From: UBA525 sp964589765
GTDB taxonomy: Archaea > Nanobdellota > Nanobdellia > Woesearchaeales > UBA525
Direction of reading: 5' to 3'
DNA: 5,395 bases
NCBI GenBank assembly: GCA_964589765.1
Contig: CAZPUM010000044.1
Location: 1 to 5,395, forward strand
Shown here: positions 1 to 4,614 of the stretch, in pieces
How the letters are laid out: each line of letters begins with the position of its first letter
How positions within the stretch are numbered: the stretch's first letter is position 1
The notes under the pieces: model-generated
Database searches by the model: none
Told to the model about the DNA's origin: nothing
The model's input: the letters and a program-made list of their open reading frames with translations, nothing else
Translations under genes and position numbers: made by a program

Positions 1-383
1 CGTTCGGCGGCAGGATAGAGGATCGGGTCGCTCAGCAGATCCTCGGGCAGGAGCGCGTTGGTACGCGCATCGGCCACCGGATAGCCATGCGCCAAGGCCT
101 CGCGCGCGTTCACCTCCGGATCGAGCAGATAGTTGATCAGCGCATAGGCCGCCTCGCGATGCGGTGCGTCCTTGGGGATGGCATAGTAATCCGACCAGAT
201 CTCGCCGCCCTCCTTGCCCAAAGAGAAACCGATCTCCGGCATGTCGCTATTCATCTGCTTGCCATCTCCAGTCCAGCACATCGTCAGCCAGGCATCGCCA
301 TTGCGCATCGACGGCTGGTAATCCGAGGAGATCGCGAAGAGATGCGGCTTGACGTCGATCAGCAGTTTTTCGGCATCCGCCAG
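1..383 (-). CDS. Polyamine-type ABC transporter solute-binding protein, internal fragment
   Basis: The minus strand is open from about 398 to the window edge and reads as the C-terminal lobe of a PotD/PotF-like periplasmic spermidine/putrescine-binding protein (extracellular solute-binding protein family 8). Visible family features are a LADAEKLL helix, then NGDAWLTMCWTGDG, which matches the family's NGD-x-C/A-V-x-W-S/T-GD segment. These are followed by EGGEIWSDYYAIPKDAPH and the AYALINYLLDPEVNA helix, matching the family's EG-x-x-x-W-x-D-x-x-x-I-P-K-x-A and A-x-x-F-I-N-F-x-L-x-P-E. Such proteins bind polyamines outside the membrane and pass them to the permease. Both ends are missing: the 3' end runs off the window, and the 5' end stops at the junction near 381-398 with no plausible start codon. 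Its base composition is far richer in GC than the archaeal genes that follow, with strongly GC-ending codons. It is bacterial, probably alphaproteobacterial (inference), and does not belong with its neighbours. Confidence 0.85.
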   Translation of the reverse strand, partial: MADAEKLLIDVKPHLFAISSDYQPSMRNGDAWLTMCWTGDGKQMNSDMPEIGFSLGKEGGEIWSDYYAIPKDAPHREAAYALINYLLDPEVNAREALAHGYPVADARTNALLPEDLLSDPILYPAAE

Positions 384-398
384 TTTACTTGTCCGTCA
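381..398. other. Composition and gene junction, probable assembly chimera
   Basis: By hand count GC falls from about 58% over 301-360 to about 35% over 401-460. The bacterial solute-binding protein on the minus strand and the arginase-fold protein on the plus strand are both cut mid-gene here. The solute-binding frame meets a stop at 396-398, and the arginase frame upstream of about 384 is only the antisense of the transporter gene. No repeat, integrase or insertion-sequence end is visible at the join. The exact breakpoint cannot be set to the base. A sequencing or assembly misjoin is the simplest reading. Confidence 0.75.
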
Positions 399-713
399 CA
401 AACTAACTTTAATAAGAACATGTTCACTATGCGTGAAATAACCTTTGACGGGCTTTCTGAGATGACTGATGCGGTTATGACCCGCGCTCGCGGGTGGCAG
501 AAGGTCCACCTTATTATCGATATTTCTGTTGTGGACCCTGTTTTTTTGGGGTCGCAAAAAGGGATTCCTGGTGGTTTCACCAGCAGAGAGATATTGTATG
601 TTGTCCAGCGTCTTTCCAATATCAAGCATCTCAGTTCTGCTGAGATTGTCTTTTCAGGGGAGGGTTCTTTGGCGGCAACTTTAACGGCAAAAATTGTCGC
701 AGAACTGCTTTAA
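387..713 (+). CDS. Arginase/agmatinase (ureohydrolase) fold protein, C-terminal fragment
   Basis: About 108 residues remain, matching the last third of the arginase/agmatinase fold. In order there are FTMREI, KVHLIIDISVVDP (family S-F-D-I-D-x-x-D-P), GIPGGFTSREILYVV (family P-x-P-G-G-L-T-x-R-E-x-x-x-L), SSAEIVFSGEG where the family has D-I-V-E-x-N-P, and a closing AATLTAKIVAELL helix. The family hydrolyses guanidino compounds at a two-manganese centre. Here the second Asp of the D-x-D metal motif is Ser, and the Glu that contacts the guanidinium appears to be Phe. The protein may therefore be inactive or act on something else (inference, limited by the missing N-terminal two thirds, which would carry the other metal ligands). 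The 5' end is lost at the junction near 386. The continuous plus-strand frame extending back to 87 is accidental, because that part is antisense to the transporter gene. Confidence 0.7.
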   Translation, partial: TCPSQTNFNKNMFTMREITFDGLSEMTDAVMTRARGWQKVHLIIDISVVDPVFLGSQKGIPGGFTSREILYVVQRLSNIKHLSSAEIVFSGEGSLAATLTAKIVAELL

Positions 714-721
714 TCTGACAA

Positions 722-790
722 TTTGGCAGTTTCCGGCTCTAAAGCAATTAATTTTCAGATGTTATTGGCAAAATTTTATAAACTGCCAAT
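722..790. promoter_or_regulatory. Operator-like half-sites around the rps17e TATA box
   Basis: Three copies of an (A/T)TTGGCA-based half-site lie in this 107-nt gap. They are TTTGGCAGTTT at 722-732 (plus), ATTGGCAAAAT at 764-774 (plus) and ATTGGCAGTTT at 790-780 (minus). The second and third form a perfect 7-bp inverted repeat (ATTGGCA at 764-770, TGCCAAT at 784-790) centred at 777, on the TATA box. The first and third form a 10-bp perfect inverted repeat (723-732 with 780-789). Placement over the TATA box fits a site where a dimeric repressor would block TBP binding. A stem-loop is the alternative, but the core promoter would lie in it, so it would not be in the transcript. The regulator is unknown. 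Confidence 0.5.
775..782 (+). promoter_or_regulatory. TATA box of the rps17e-alba transcript
   Basis: TTTATAAA preceded by an A-rich stretch (GCAAAA at 768-773) resembles an archaeal TATA box with a BRE-like element. Transcription would start about 26 nt past its centre, near 805, giving a short leader of about 15 nt that contains AGGGGT (810-815), a Shine-Dalgarno-like site 5 nt before the rps17e ATG. Confidence 0.6.
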
Positions 791-820
791 GTTCCCTCCC
801 GAACTAATTAGGGGTCCAAC

Positions 821-1015
821 ATGGGTAGGATTAAGACACAGCAGATTAAGAGTAAGGGCGAGCAGGTCTTTGAAATTTACGGGAAAGAGTACTCTGAGGA
901 ATTTGATAAGAACAAGAAGCTCGTCGAGAAACACACTAGCGTACAGAGTAAAAAATTGAGAAATGTTTTGGCCGGCTTCCTAACTCGTAAGGCGAAGAAG
1001 GCCAAGAACGAGTGA
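821..1015 (+). CDS. rps17e: 30S ribosomal protein S17e (eS17)
   Basis: This 64-residue protein is the archaeal/eukaryotic small-subunit protein eS17, which is absent from bacteria. The family signature is clear: an N-terminal MGRIKT, a central helical part with EEFDKNKKLVEK, and SKKLRNVLAGFLTR near the C-terminus, followed by a lysine-rich tail (KAKKAKNE) suited to rRNA binding. The length is typical for archaea, which lack the eukaryotic extension. The ATG at 821 is supported by AGGGGT 5 nt upstream and by a TATA box at 775-782. Its stop codon overlaps the possible GTG start of alba, so the two genes are almost certainly cotranscribed and translationally coupled. The operator-like palindrome over the TATA box would control both. 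Confidence 0.95.
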   Translation: MGRIKTQQIKSKGEQVFEIYGKEYSEEFDKNKKLVEKHTSVQSKKLRNVLAGFLTRKAKKAKNE

Positions 1016-1017
1016 TC

Positions 1018-1299
1018 ATGACTGGAGACAACAGCATTTTCGTTGGGGAAAAGCCGTTCATGAATTATGTTACCGGCGTCGTGATACAGTTCACTACGCA
1101 AAATGAAACTGAAGTCATTGTTAAGGCGCGAGGTAAGTTTATTTCTCGTGCTGTTGATGTTGTTGAGGTTGTTAAGCACAGATTCTTGAAGGACCAGATA
1201 GAGGTTACTGACATTTTGATTGGGAGTGAGGAGTTCACTAACAAGGAAGGCAAGGATGTCCGAGTCTCAACCATTGACATTGTTCTTAAGAAGAAGTGA
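1018..1299 (+). CDS. albA: DNA/RNA-binding protein Alba
   Basis: This 93-residue protein belongs to the Alba family of archaeal chromatin proteins, dimers that coat DNA and also bind RNA. Matching features are IFVGEKPFMNYV near the N-terminus, EVIVKARGKFISRAVDVVE (the DNA-contact loop and dimer helix), KHRFLKDQIEV, a beta-hairpin with IGSEEFTNKEGKDVR, and the final VSTIDIVLKKK strand. In Sulfolobus Alba two lysines (K16, K17) sit before the Pro; here the first is Glu and only the second remains, so the well-known acetylated lysine is missing. ATG 1018 is preferred. GTG 1012, overlapping the rps17e stop, would add only two residues. No separate promoter is seen, so it is read with rps17e. The last 33 nt overlap the 3' end of the convergent kinase gene. 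Confidence 0.95.
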   Translation: MTGDNSIFVGEKPFMNYVTGVVIQFTTQNETEVIVKARGKFISRAVDVVEVVKHRFLKDQIEVTDILIGSEEFTNKEGKDVRVSTIDIVLKKK

Positions 1300-2169
1300 G
1301 ATTCTTTCTATTGATTCTTTTGTGGAGTTTTCATCTCTGTAATCTGGAAATGTTACGATACATTCTGCATGAACTAGTTCTCGTGACAAACTGAATATCG
1401 CTCTTCTTTTTTCGTATCCATCCATAAGTTTTGAGTGTTCTTGGTACCCCTCCAGGAAGGCGGTTCTCAGGTTCTCTTTACCGTCTCCAAAATGGGCCTT
1501 CTCAACTCTCATCAGCTCCTCTTCAGTACAGCCAGAGTATCCGCCATCTGGGTCTATAACTCCGGAAACCTGATTTTCAGATACAAGGATGTTTTTTTTG
1601 TTCAGGTCCTCGTGGATAAGGGTTGGTATGAACGGAGGAAACTCAACTTTTTCAAAAAACCGAATGATATCTTGAATTAGATGGGAGAAAGGGGTTTCGG
1701 TAAGATGAGAGGTTCTGAATTTAATTAAATCTAAATGCATATCCTTCCAATTGGTGTATGGACCGTTCTCAGTTTCAAAATGGGGCCCTACTGAAGTAAC
1801 TGTATCGAGACCTCCAAACTTATCGAACTGTATTTTGTGTAGTCTGCCAACCAAACGCCCAAAATTTTTGTAGAATATTTCATCTCCTTCCTCAAGAATA
1901 TCTCCTTCGAGTTTCTCCATAAGAATGTAATTGTCTCCGCTAGAAAAGATTTTAGGGCACGAAACATTGTTTTTTGCCATTAATCTGTACATGATTATTG
2001 CGTTTTTGCACTCTTTTTCTCGTCCAGAATCATAAATTTTGAGCACTTTATCTCCAATTAAGAACACCTTGTTGGCCAGGGTCTTAACCAAACCAGCTTC
2101 ATTCCTGTTAATCTTAAGAATTTCAAAAATCTCTTCCTCTGTGTGCATAAAATACTCATTACCTATCAT
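1267..2169 (-). CDS. APH/choline-kinase-like phosphotransferase
   Basis: This 300-residue protein has the protein-kinase-like fold of the aminoglycoside phosphotransferase (APH)/choline kinase/fructosamine kinase group, which uses ATP to phosphorylate a small hydroxyl- or amino-bearing molecule. With the start used here, VLKIY holds the ATP-binding Lys at about residue 44. ILMEKLEGD is the hinge (about 83-90), GRLVGRLHKIQFDKFGG the usual helix, and NGPYTNWKDM resembles the APH/fructosamine-kinase segment. LIHEDLNKKNILV (about 184-196) is the catalytic loop with H, D and N, and VIDPDGGYSG (about 205-213) supplies the metal-binding Asp. The substrate cannot be told. ATG 2169 is chosen because a TATA box at 2195-2202 would place the transcript start near 2172; the upstream TTG at 2205 falls beyond that box. 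ATG 2148 is another option. It is divergent from lysS and overlaps alba tail to tail. Resistance to an antibiotic should not be assumed. Confidence 0.85.
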   Translation of the reverse strand: MIGNEYFMHTEEEIFEILKINRNEAGLVKTLANKVFLIGDKVLKIYDSGREKECKNAIIMYRLMAKNNVSCPKIFSSGDNYILMEKLEGDILEEGDEIFYKNFGRLVGRLHKIQFDKFGGLDTVTSVGPHFETENGPYTNWKDMHLDLIKFRTSHLTETPFSHLIQDIIRFFEKVEFPPFIPTLIHEDLNKKNILVSENQVSGVIDPDGGYSGCTEEELMRVEKAHFGDGKENLRTAFLEGYQEHSKLMDGYEKRRAIFSLSRELVHAECIVTFPDYRDENSTKESIERISLLLKNNVNG

Positions 2170-2194
2170 TATTAATGCTTTTTCACTCAAAACC

Positions 2195-2202
2195 TTTATA
2201 TT
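2195..2202. promoter_or_regulatory. Shared bidirectional TATA box for kinase and lysS
   Basis: TTTATATT on the plus strand reads AATATAAA on the minus strand, so both look like TATA boxes. Its centre is about 25.5 nt upstream of the lysS ATG (2224) and about 29.5 nt upstream of the kinase ATG (2169). With the usual archaeal spacing of 25-27 nt, both transcripts would be leaderless or nearly so. No Shine-Dalgarno site is seen before either start, which agrees. Two overlapping promoters in 54 nt would make the genes compete for, or share, one TBP site (inference). Confidence 0.55.
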
Positions 2203-2223
2203 CAATGTCGAGGCACTTGAAAT

Positions 2224-3702
2224 ATGGCTAAAGAGGACGAACTGATTAATGAGCGACTAAGAAAGCTTGATGCTCTCAGAGAAAAGGGGATTGAACCATT
2301 CCCGTACAGTTATGATGTAACTCATCGTGCTAAAGAGATAAAGACTGTGCATGCGTCTCTAAAAGACGAAGAAAAATCGGGAGAAAAGGTCAATATTGCG
2401 GGCCGTATAATGCTCCTGAGGAACATGGGTAAGTTAGCCTTCGCTCAGGTTCAGGACTCTACAGATAAAATCCAGGTTATGTTCACTAAGGATTCTGTCG
2501 GGGACGCAATTAAACAACTTAAACTCTACGACCTTGGTGACTGGATTGGTGTCCGAGGAGAGATTGTAAAGACAAAGACGGGAGAGCTAACAGTTCTTGC
2601 TGACGAGTTTGAGATGCTCTGTAAAACTATGAGGCCTCTCCCTGAAAAATACCACGGAATCAAGGATGATGAACTGCGTTTCAGAAAGAGGTATCTAGAT
2701 TTGGCGATGAACCCTGATGTAAAAAACATTTTTGTCAAAAGAGCGAAAATTATCCGCGCAGTAAGAGGGGTTCTTGACAAAAGGGGGTTCCTTGAGGTTG
2801 AAACCCCTTCATTACAGGTTATTCATGGCGGAGCAAACGCGCGTCCATTTGAGACTTATATCAAAGCCTGGGATATGAAAATGTACTTGTCAATCTCGCC
2901 GGAACTCTACCTTAAGAGGCTTATAATAGGAGGGTACGACGCGGTTTACACAATTTGTAAGAATTTCAGAAATGAAGGTGTTGACCAGACTCACAATCCT
3001 GAATTTACAATGATGGAGTGCTACCAGGCCTATGTCGACTACAATACAATGATGGACATAACTGAAGAGTGTTATGTCGAAGCATGTAAATCTGTTAACG
3101 GCTCCACTAAAATAAAGAGAGGTGATGTTGAGCTTGACTTTACTTCGCCGTGGCCAAGACTGAAGATGAAAGATCTGATTAAAGAGCATGCCAACATAGA
3201 TGTTGATGCCCTGACTGATAAAGAGCTTAAACAATTGACAAAAGAACACAACATAAAGGCTGACGAATCCTCTACAAGAGGAGAGATAACTCTTGCTTTG
3301 TTCGAGCATTTTTGCGAGGACAAGTTAATTCAGCCTTGCCATGTCATCGAGCATCCTGTCGAGTCTACTCCATTATGTAAAAAGCTCAGAACAGGAGATG
3401 ATTCGATGATTGAAAGGTTTGAAAGCTTCTGTATGGGATTTGAACTTTCAAACGCATACTCTGAGCTGAACGACCCTGTTGTACAGAGAAAACTGTTTGA
3501 ACAACAGGTTGAGAATGCCAAGAAAGGGGATGATGAAGCTCATCCTATGGATGAGGACTTTCTGTTGGCTGTAGAACACGGAATGCCTCCTACTGGAGGA
3601 TTAGGAGTAGGAATAGATAGGATGGTTATTCTGCTGACAGGTCAGGAAGGGATACGTGATGTTATCTTGTTCCCTACTATGAAACCTGAAGAAAAGGATT
3701 AG
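2224..3702 (+). CDS. lysS: Lysyl-tRNA synthetase, class II
   Basis: This 492-residue protein is complete and of normal length. It charges tRNA-Lys with lysine in the cytosol. It has an N-terminal helix, an OB-fold anticodon-binding domain (about 57-135, VNIAGRIMLLRNMGKLAFAQV), the conserved RFRKRYLDL linker, and class II catalytic motifs. Motif 1 ends in FLEVETPSLQVIHGGANARPF (about 189-209), motif 2 is FRNEGVDQTHNPEFTMME (about 248-265), and motif 3 is GGLGVGIDRMVILL (about 458-471). Motif 2 has THNPEFT rather than the bacterial RHNPEFT, and the C-terminal LPPT-like MPPTGG and FPTMKPE also recall eukaryotic LysRS. Most Euryarchaeota use the unrelated class I enzyme instead, so class II LysRS helps place the organism. 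A TATA box 25 nt upstream and no ribosome-binding site indicate a leaderless mRNA. Its stop overlaps the stop of the convergent gene by 4 nt. A divergent kinase gene shares the promoter gap. Confidence 0.97.
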   Translation: MAKEDELINERLRKLDALREKGIEPFPYSYDVTHRAKEIKTVHASLKDEEKSGEKVNIAGRIMLLRNMGKLAFAQVQDSTDKIQVMFTKDSVGDAIKQLKLYDLGDWIGVRGEIVKTKTGELTVLADEFEMLCKTMRPLPEKYHGIKDDELRFRKRYLDLAMNPDVKNIFVKRAKIIRAVRGVLDKRGFLEVETPSLQVIHGGANARPFETYIKAWDMKMYLSISPELYLKRLIIGGYDAVYTICKNFRNEGVDQTHNPEFTMMECYQAYVDYNTMMDITEECYVEACKSVNGSTKIKRGDVELDFTSPWPRLKMKDLIKEHANIDVDALTDKELKQLTKEHNIKADESSTRGEITLALFEHFCEDKLIQPCHVIEHPVESTPLCKKLRTGDDSMIERFESFCMGFELSNAYSELNDPVVQRKLFEQQVENAKKGDDEAHPMDEDFLLAVEHGMPPTGGLGVGIDRMVILLTGQEGIRDVILFPTMKPEEKD

Positions 3703-4328
3703 TCCATTTGGACTTTGGCTTGGTCAACTTTTTCATGCAGGTAGACGGAAATCTTAGGACCTGCATGAGCTACAACTGGAACTGCGGTTAGTACTGCACG
3801 TGGAAGTGTTGCTACGCTGGCCGTAACAGCCCAGGTTGCCCATCCTGCCACTTTACCATAAGTAACATGTTGGGTGTAGATTTTACTTCTAGGTCTTCTC
3901 TCAGCTGGCCTGTTGAGGTAAGCGTTAACAAAGCCGTCCCAGAATCCGACAGCCTCTGGCTTGTCTGCTACTCGGTCGTTCATCTGTGAGTCGTACTCAG
4001 ACACGGTTTTCTCCAGTGCTATCTTTGCAACGTCCATTCCCTGCTTACCCGCAATCTTGGCTCCTGTGTAACCTAGTTTAAGGTTTGCCATGACTGCACT
4101 TCCGAAGTCCCTGAACATCTCTTCATCAGTTGCTTTGTCGATTGCATCCATTATGGTTCCTGAAAACCTCTCTTTGTACTCATCGCTTTTTTTGGCAACC
4201 CCGTCCATACTCTCTATGGCCTTTGCTCTGGCGTTGTCATACCAATCGCCAGTATCCTCAATAATGGCCTCTGCTGTTCTGGCAGTGATTTCGCCAAGCC
4301 TTCTTAGTCTTTGTTCAAGATTTGTCAT
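3699..4328 (-). CDS. Hypothetical helical protein with C-terminal hydrophobic segment
   Basis: I do not recognise this 209-residue protein. Residues 1-120 are charged and appear almost wholly helical, with acidic and basic residues spaced as in amphipathic helices (for example LEQRLRRLGEITARTAEAI and DEYKERFSGTIMDAIDKA). A W/Y-rich stretch follows (GFWDGFVNAYLNRP, about 128-141), then a basic patch (AERRPRSK). A hydrophobic Ala/Val-rich region at about 159-190 (VAGWATWAVTASVATLPRAV and onward) is long enough for one membrane segment or a membrane-lying helical pair, and a short polar tail ends the protein. There is no signal peptide. A peripheral or tail-anchored membrane protein is possible (inference). 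ATG 4328 is chosen over GTG 4337 because AGGTGA lies 5 nt before it. Codon use matches the neighbours, so it is native to the core genome. The gene is convergent with lysS, overlapping it by 4 nt. Confidence 0.7.
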   Translation of the reverse strand: MTNLEQRLRRLGEITARTAEAIIEDTGDWYDNARAKAIESMDGVAKKSDEYKERFSGTIMDAIDKATDEEMFRDFGSAVMANLKLGYTGAKIAGKQGMDVAKIALEKTVSEYDSQMNDRVADKPEAVGFWDGFVNAYLNRPAERRPRSKIYTQHVTYGKVAGWATWAVTASVATLPRAVLTAVPVVAHAGPKISVYLHEKVDQAKVQMD

Positions 4329-4333
4329 TTTAA

Positions 4334-4339
4334 TCACCT
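4334..4339 (-). promoter_or_regulatory. Ribosome-binding site that sets the start of the hypothetical gene
   Basis: AGGTGA on the minus strand matches the archaeal anti-Shine-Dalgarno complement and lies 5 nt before ATG 4328. The in-frame GTG at 4337 lies inside this motif, which argues against it as the start. Confidence 0.65.
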
Positions 4340-4353
4340 TACAAAAGGGTTGT

Positions 4354-4399
4354 TCAGCAAATCAATAAGGATGCCCCCGGAAAAATGCGGGTTTGCTGA
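4354..4399 (-). promoter_or_regulatory. Leader hairpin upstream of the hypothetical gene
   Basis: TCAGCAAA at 4354-4361 and TTTGCTGA at 4392-4399 form an 8-bp perfect inverted repeat around a 30-nt loop. On the minus strand the outer stem can be continued by CCCG pairing with CGGG inside the loop after an uneven internal bulge. The hairpin ends about 25 nt before the start codon and would be in the 5' leader of the minus-strand transcript if that starts upstream of 4400. No clear TATA box was found to settle this. It could also be a transcription-factor site. Confidence 0.35.
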
Positions 4400-4426
4400 G
4401 TAAGTATTGGATGTTTTTCTGTTTTT

Positions 4427-4533
4427 CAGTGGTGCGGAGGCCTGCCACTCGTCCCTCGTGGGATGGTTTCAGTCCTCGTAAACCGCTTGACTCCGTCAAA
4501 CTCGGCCCTCAGAAGGGTTCCAAGGCACCACTG
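4427..4533. ncRNA. Candidate structured non-coding RNA, unassigned family and strand
   Basis: A perfect 9-bp helix (CAGTGGTGC at 4427-4435 with GCACCACTG at 4525-4533) closes a 107-nt element. It has 61% GC by hand count, against roughly 40% in nearby sequence. Inside are four short hairpins in a row: 4450-4465 (CGTCCC/GGGATG, loop TCGT), 4465-4484 (GGTTT/AAACC), 4487-4499 (TTGAC/GTCAA) and 4506-4517 (CCCT/AGGG, loop CAGA). The first two share base 4465. No open reading frame explains the stretch. Compact GC-rich folds in an AT-rich archaeon often mark functional RNA. The structure is equally possible on either strand. On the minus strand, the TATA box at 4558-4565 read backwards would start transcription near 4535, right at the helix. 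It does not match tRNA, 5S rRNA, SRP RNA or RNase P RNA consensus as far as I can see. Confidence 0.5.
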
Positions 4534-4550
4534 TTACTGTAGGTGTTCGA

Positions 4551-4565
4551 CGAAACCTATTTAAA
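4551..4565 (+). promoter_or_regulatory. BRE and TATA box of the pop5-psmA operon
   Basis: CGAAAC (4551-4556) followed by TATTTAAA (4558-4565) is a good archaeal BRE plus TATA pair. Transcription would begin near 4588, giving a leader of about 27 nt that carries the Shine-Dalgarno site of pop5. The box is nearly symmetric, but only the plus direction has a fitting BRE. Confidence 0.65.
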
Positions 4566-4597
4566 CGAGGCGCTTGTCCTTGGAAATGTACGAGAGA

Positions 4598-4605
4598 AAG
4601 GAGGG
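4598..4605 (+). promoter_or_regulatory. Shine-Dalgarno site that sets the pop5 start
   Basis: AAGGAGGG lies 9 nt before ATG 4615. Together with the TATA box at 4558-4565, it rules out the upstream in-frame ATG at 4543, which would precede the promoter. Confidence 0.7.
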
Positions 4606-4614
4606 ATTCAGGGC

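Noticed and set aside
87..386. Long plus-strand open frame running from 87 into the arginase fragment, as if one 208-residue protein
   Set aside because: The first 100 or so codons are antisense to the bacterial solute-binding protein and show no arginase similarity. The frame joins the real fragment by chance at the junction.
877..1280. Minus-strand open frames opposite rps17e and alba
   Set aside because: Both plus-strand proteins are clearly recognised, and the antisense translations show no family features.
1300..1326. T-rich terminator after alba
   Set aside because: The stretch is inside the kinase coding sequence and the T runs are short and broken, so the signal is too weak to call.
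1267..2169. Aminoglycoside resistance gene
   Set aside because: Only the general APH/choline-kinase fold motifs are visible. No subfamily signature ties it to an antibiotic, and the genomic setting is housekeeping.
2526..3521. Several minus-strand open frames of 63-139 codons inside lysS
   Set aside because: They are antisense to well-conserved synthetase motifs, with Ser/Leu/Phe-rich low-information translations and no recognisable domain.
4465..4484. CRISPR repeat, because of the GTTTC...AAAC palindrome
   Set aside because: It occurs once; there are no repeated copies, spacers or cas genes in the window.
4427..4533. 5S rRNA on the minus strand (GACGGAGTCAAGC resembles the 5S GGAAGUUAAGC segment)
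   Set aside because: The element is about 10 nt too short, folds as a multi-hairpin ring rather than three arms, and lacks the CCGAAC loop C and helix IV features.
4427..4533. tRNA or tRNA-Sec, given the 9-bp closing helix and cloverleaf-like layout
   Set aside because: No T-arm (GGTTCRA pattern with a 5-bp stem next to the acceptor), no CCA-adjacent discriminator and no anticodon arm with a 7-nt loop could be placed on either strand.
4427..4614. RNase P RNA next to its protein gene pop5
   Set aside because: The universal P4-region sequences (GGAAGUCC-like and ACAGAA with the right partner) are absent in the folded part and the element is too short.
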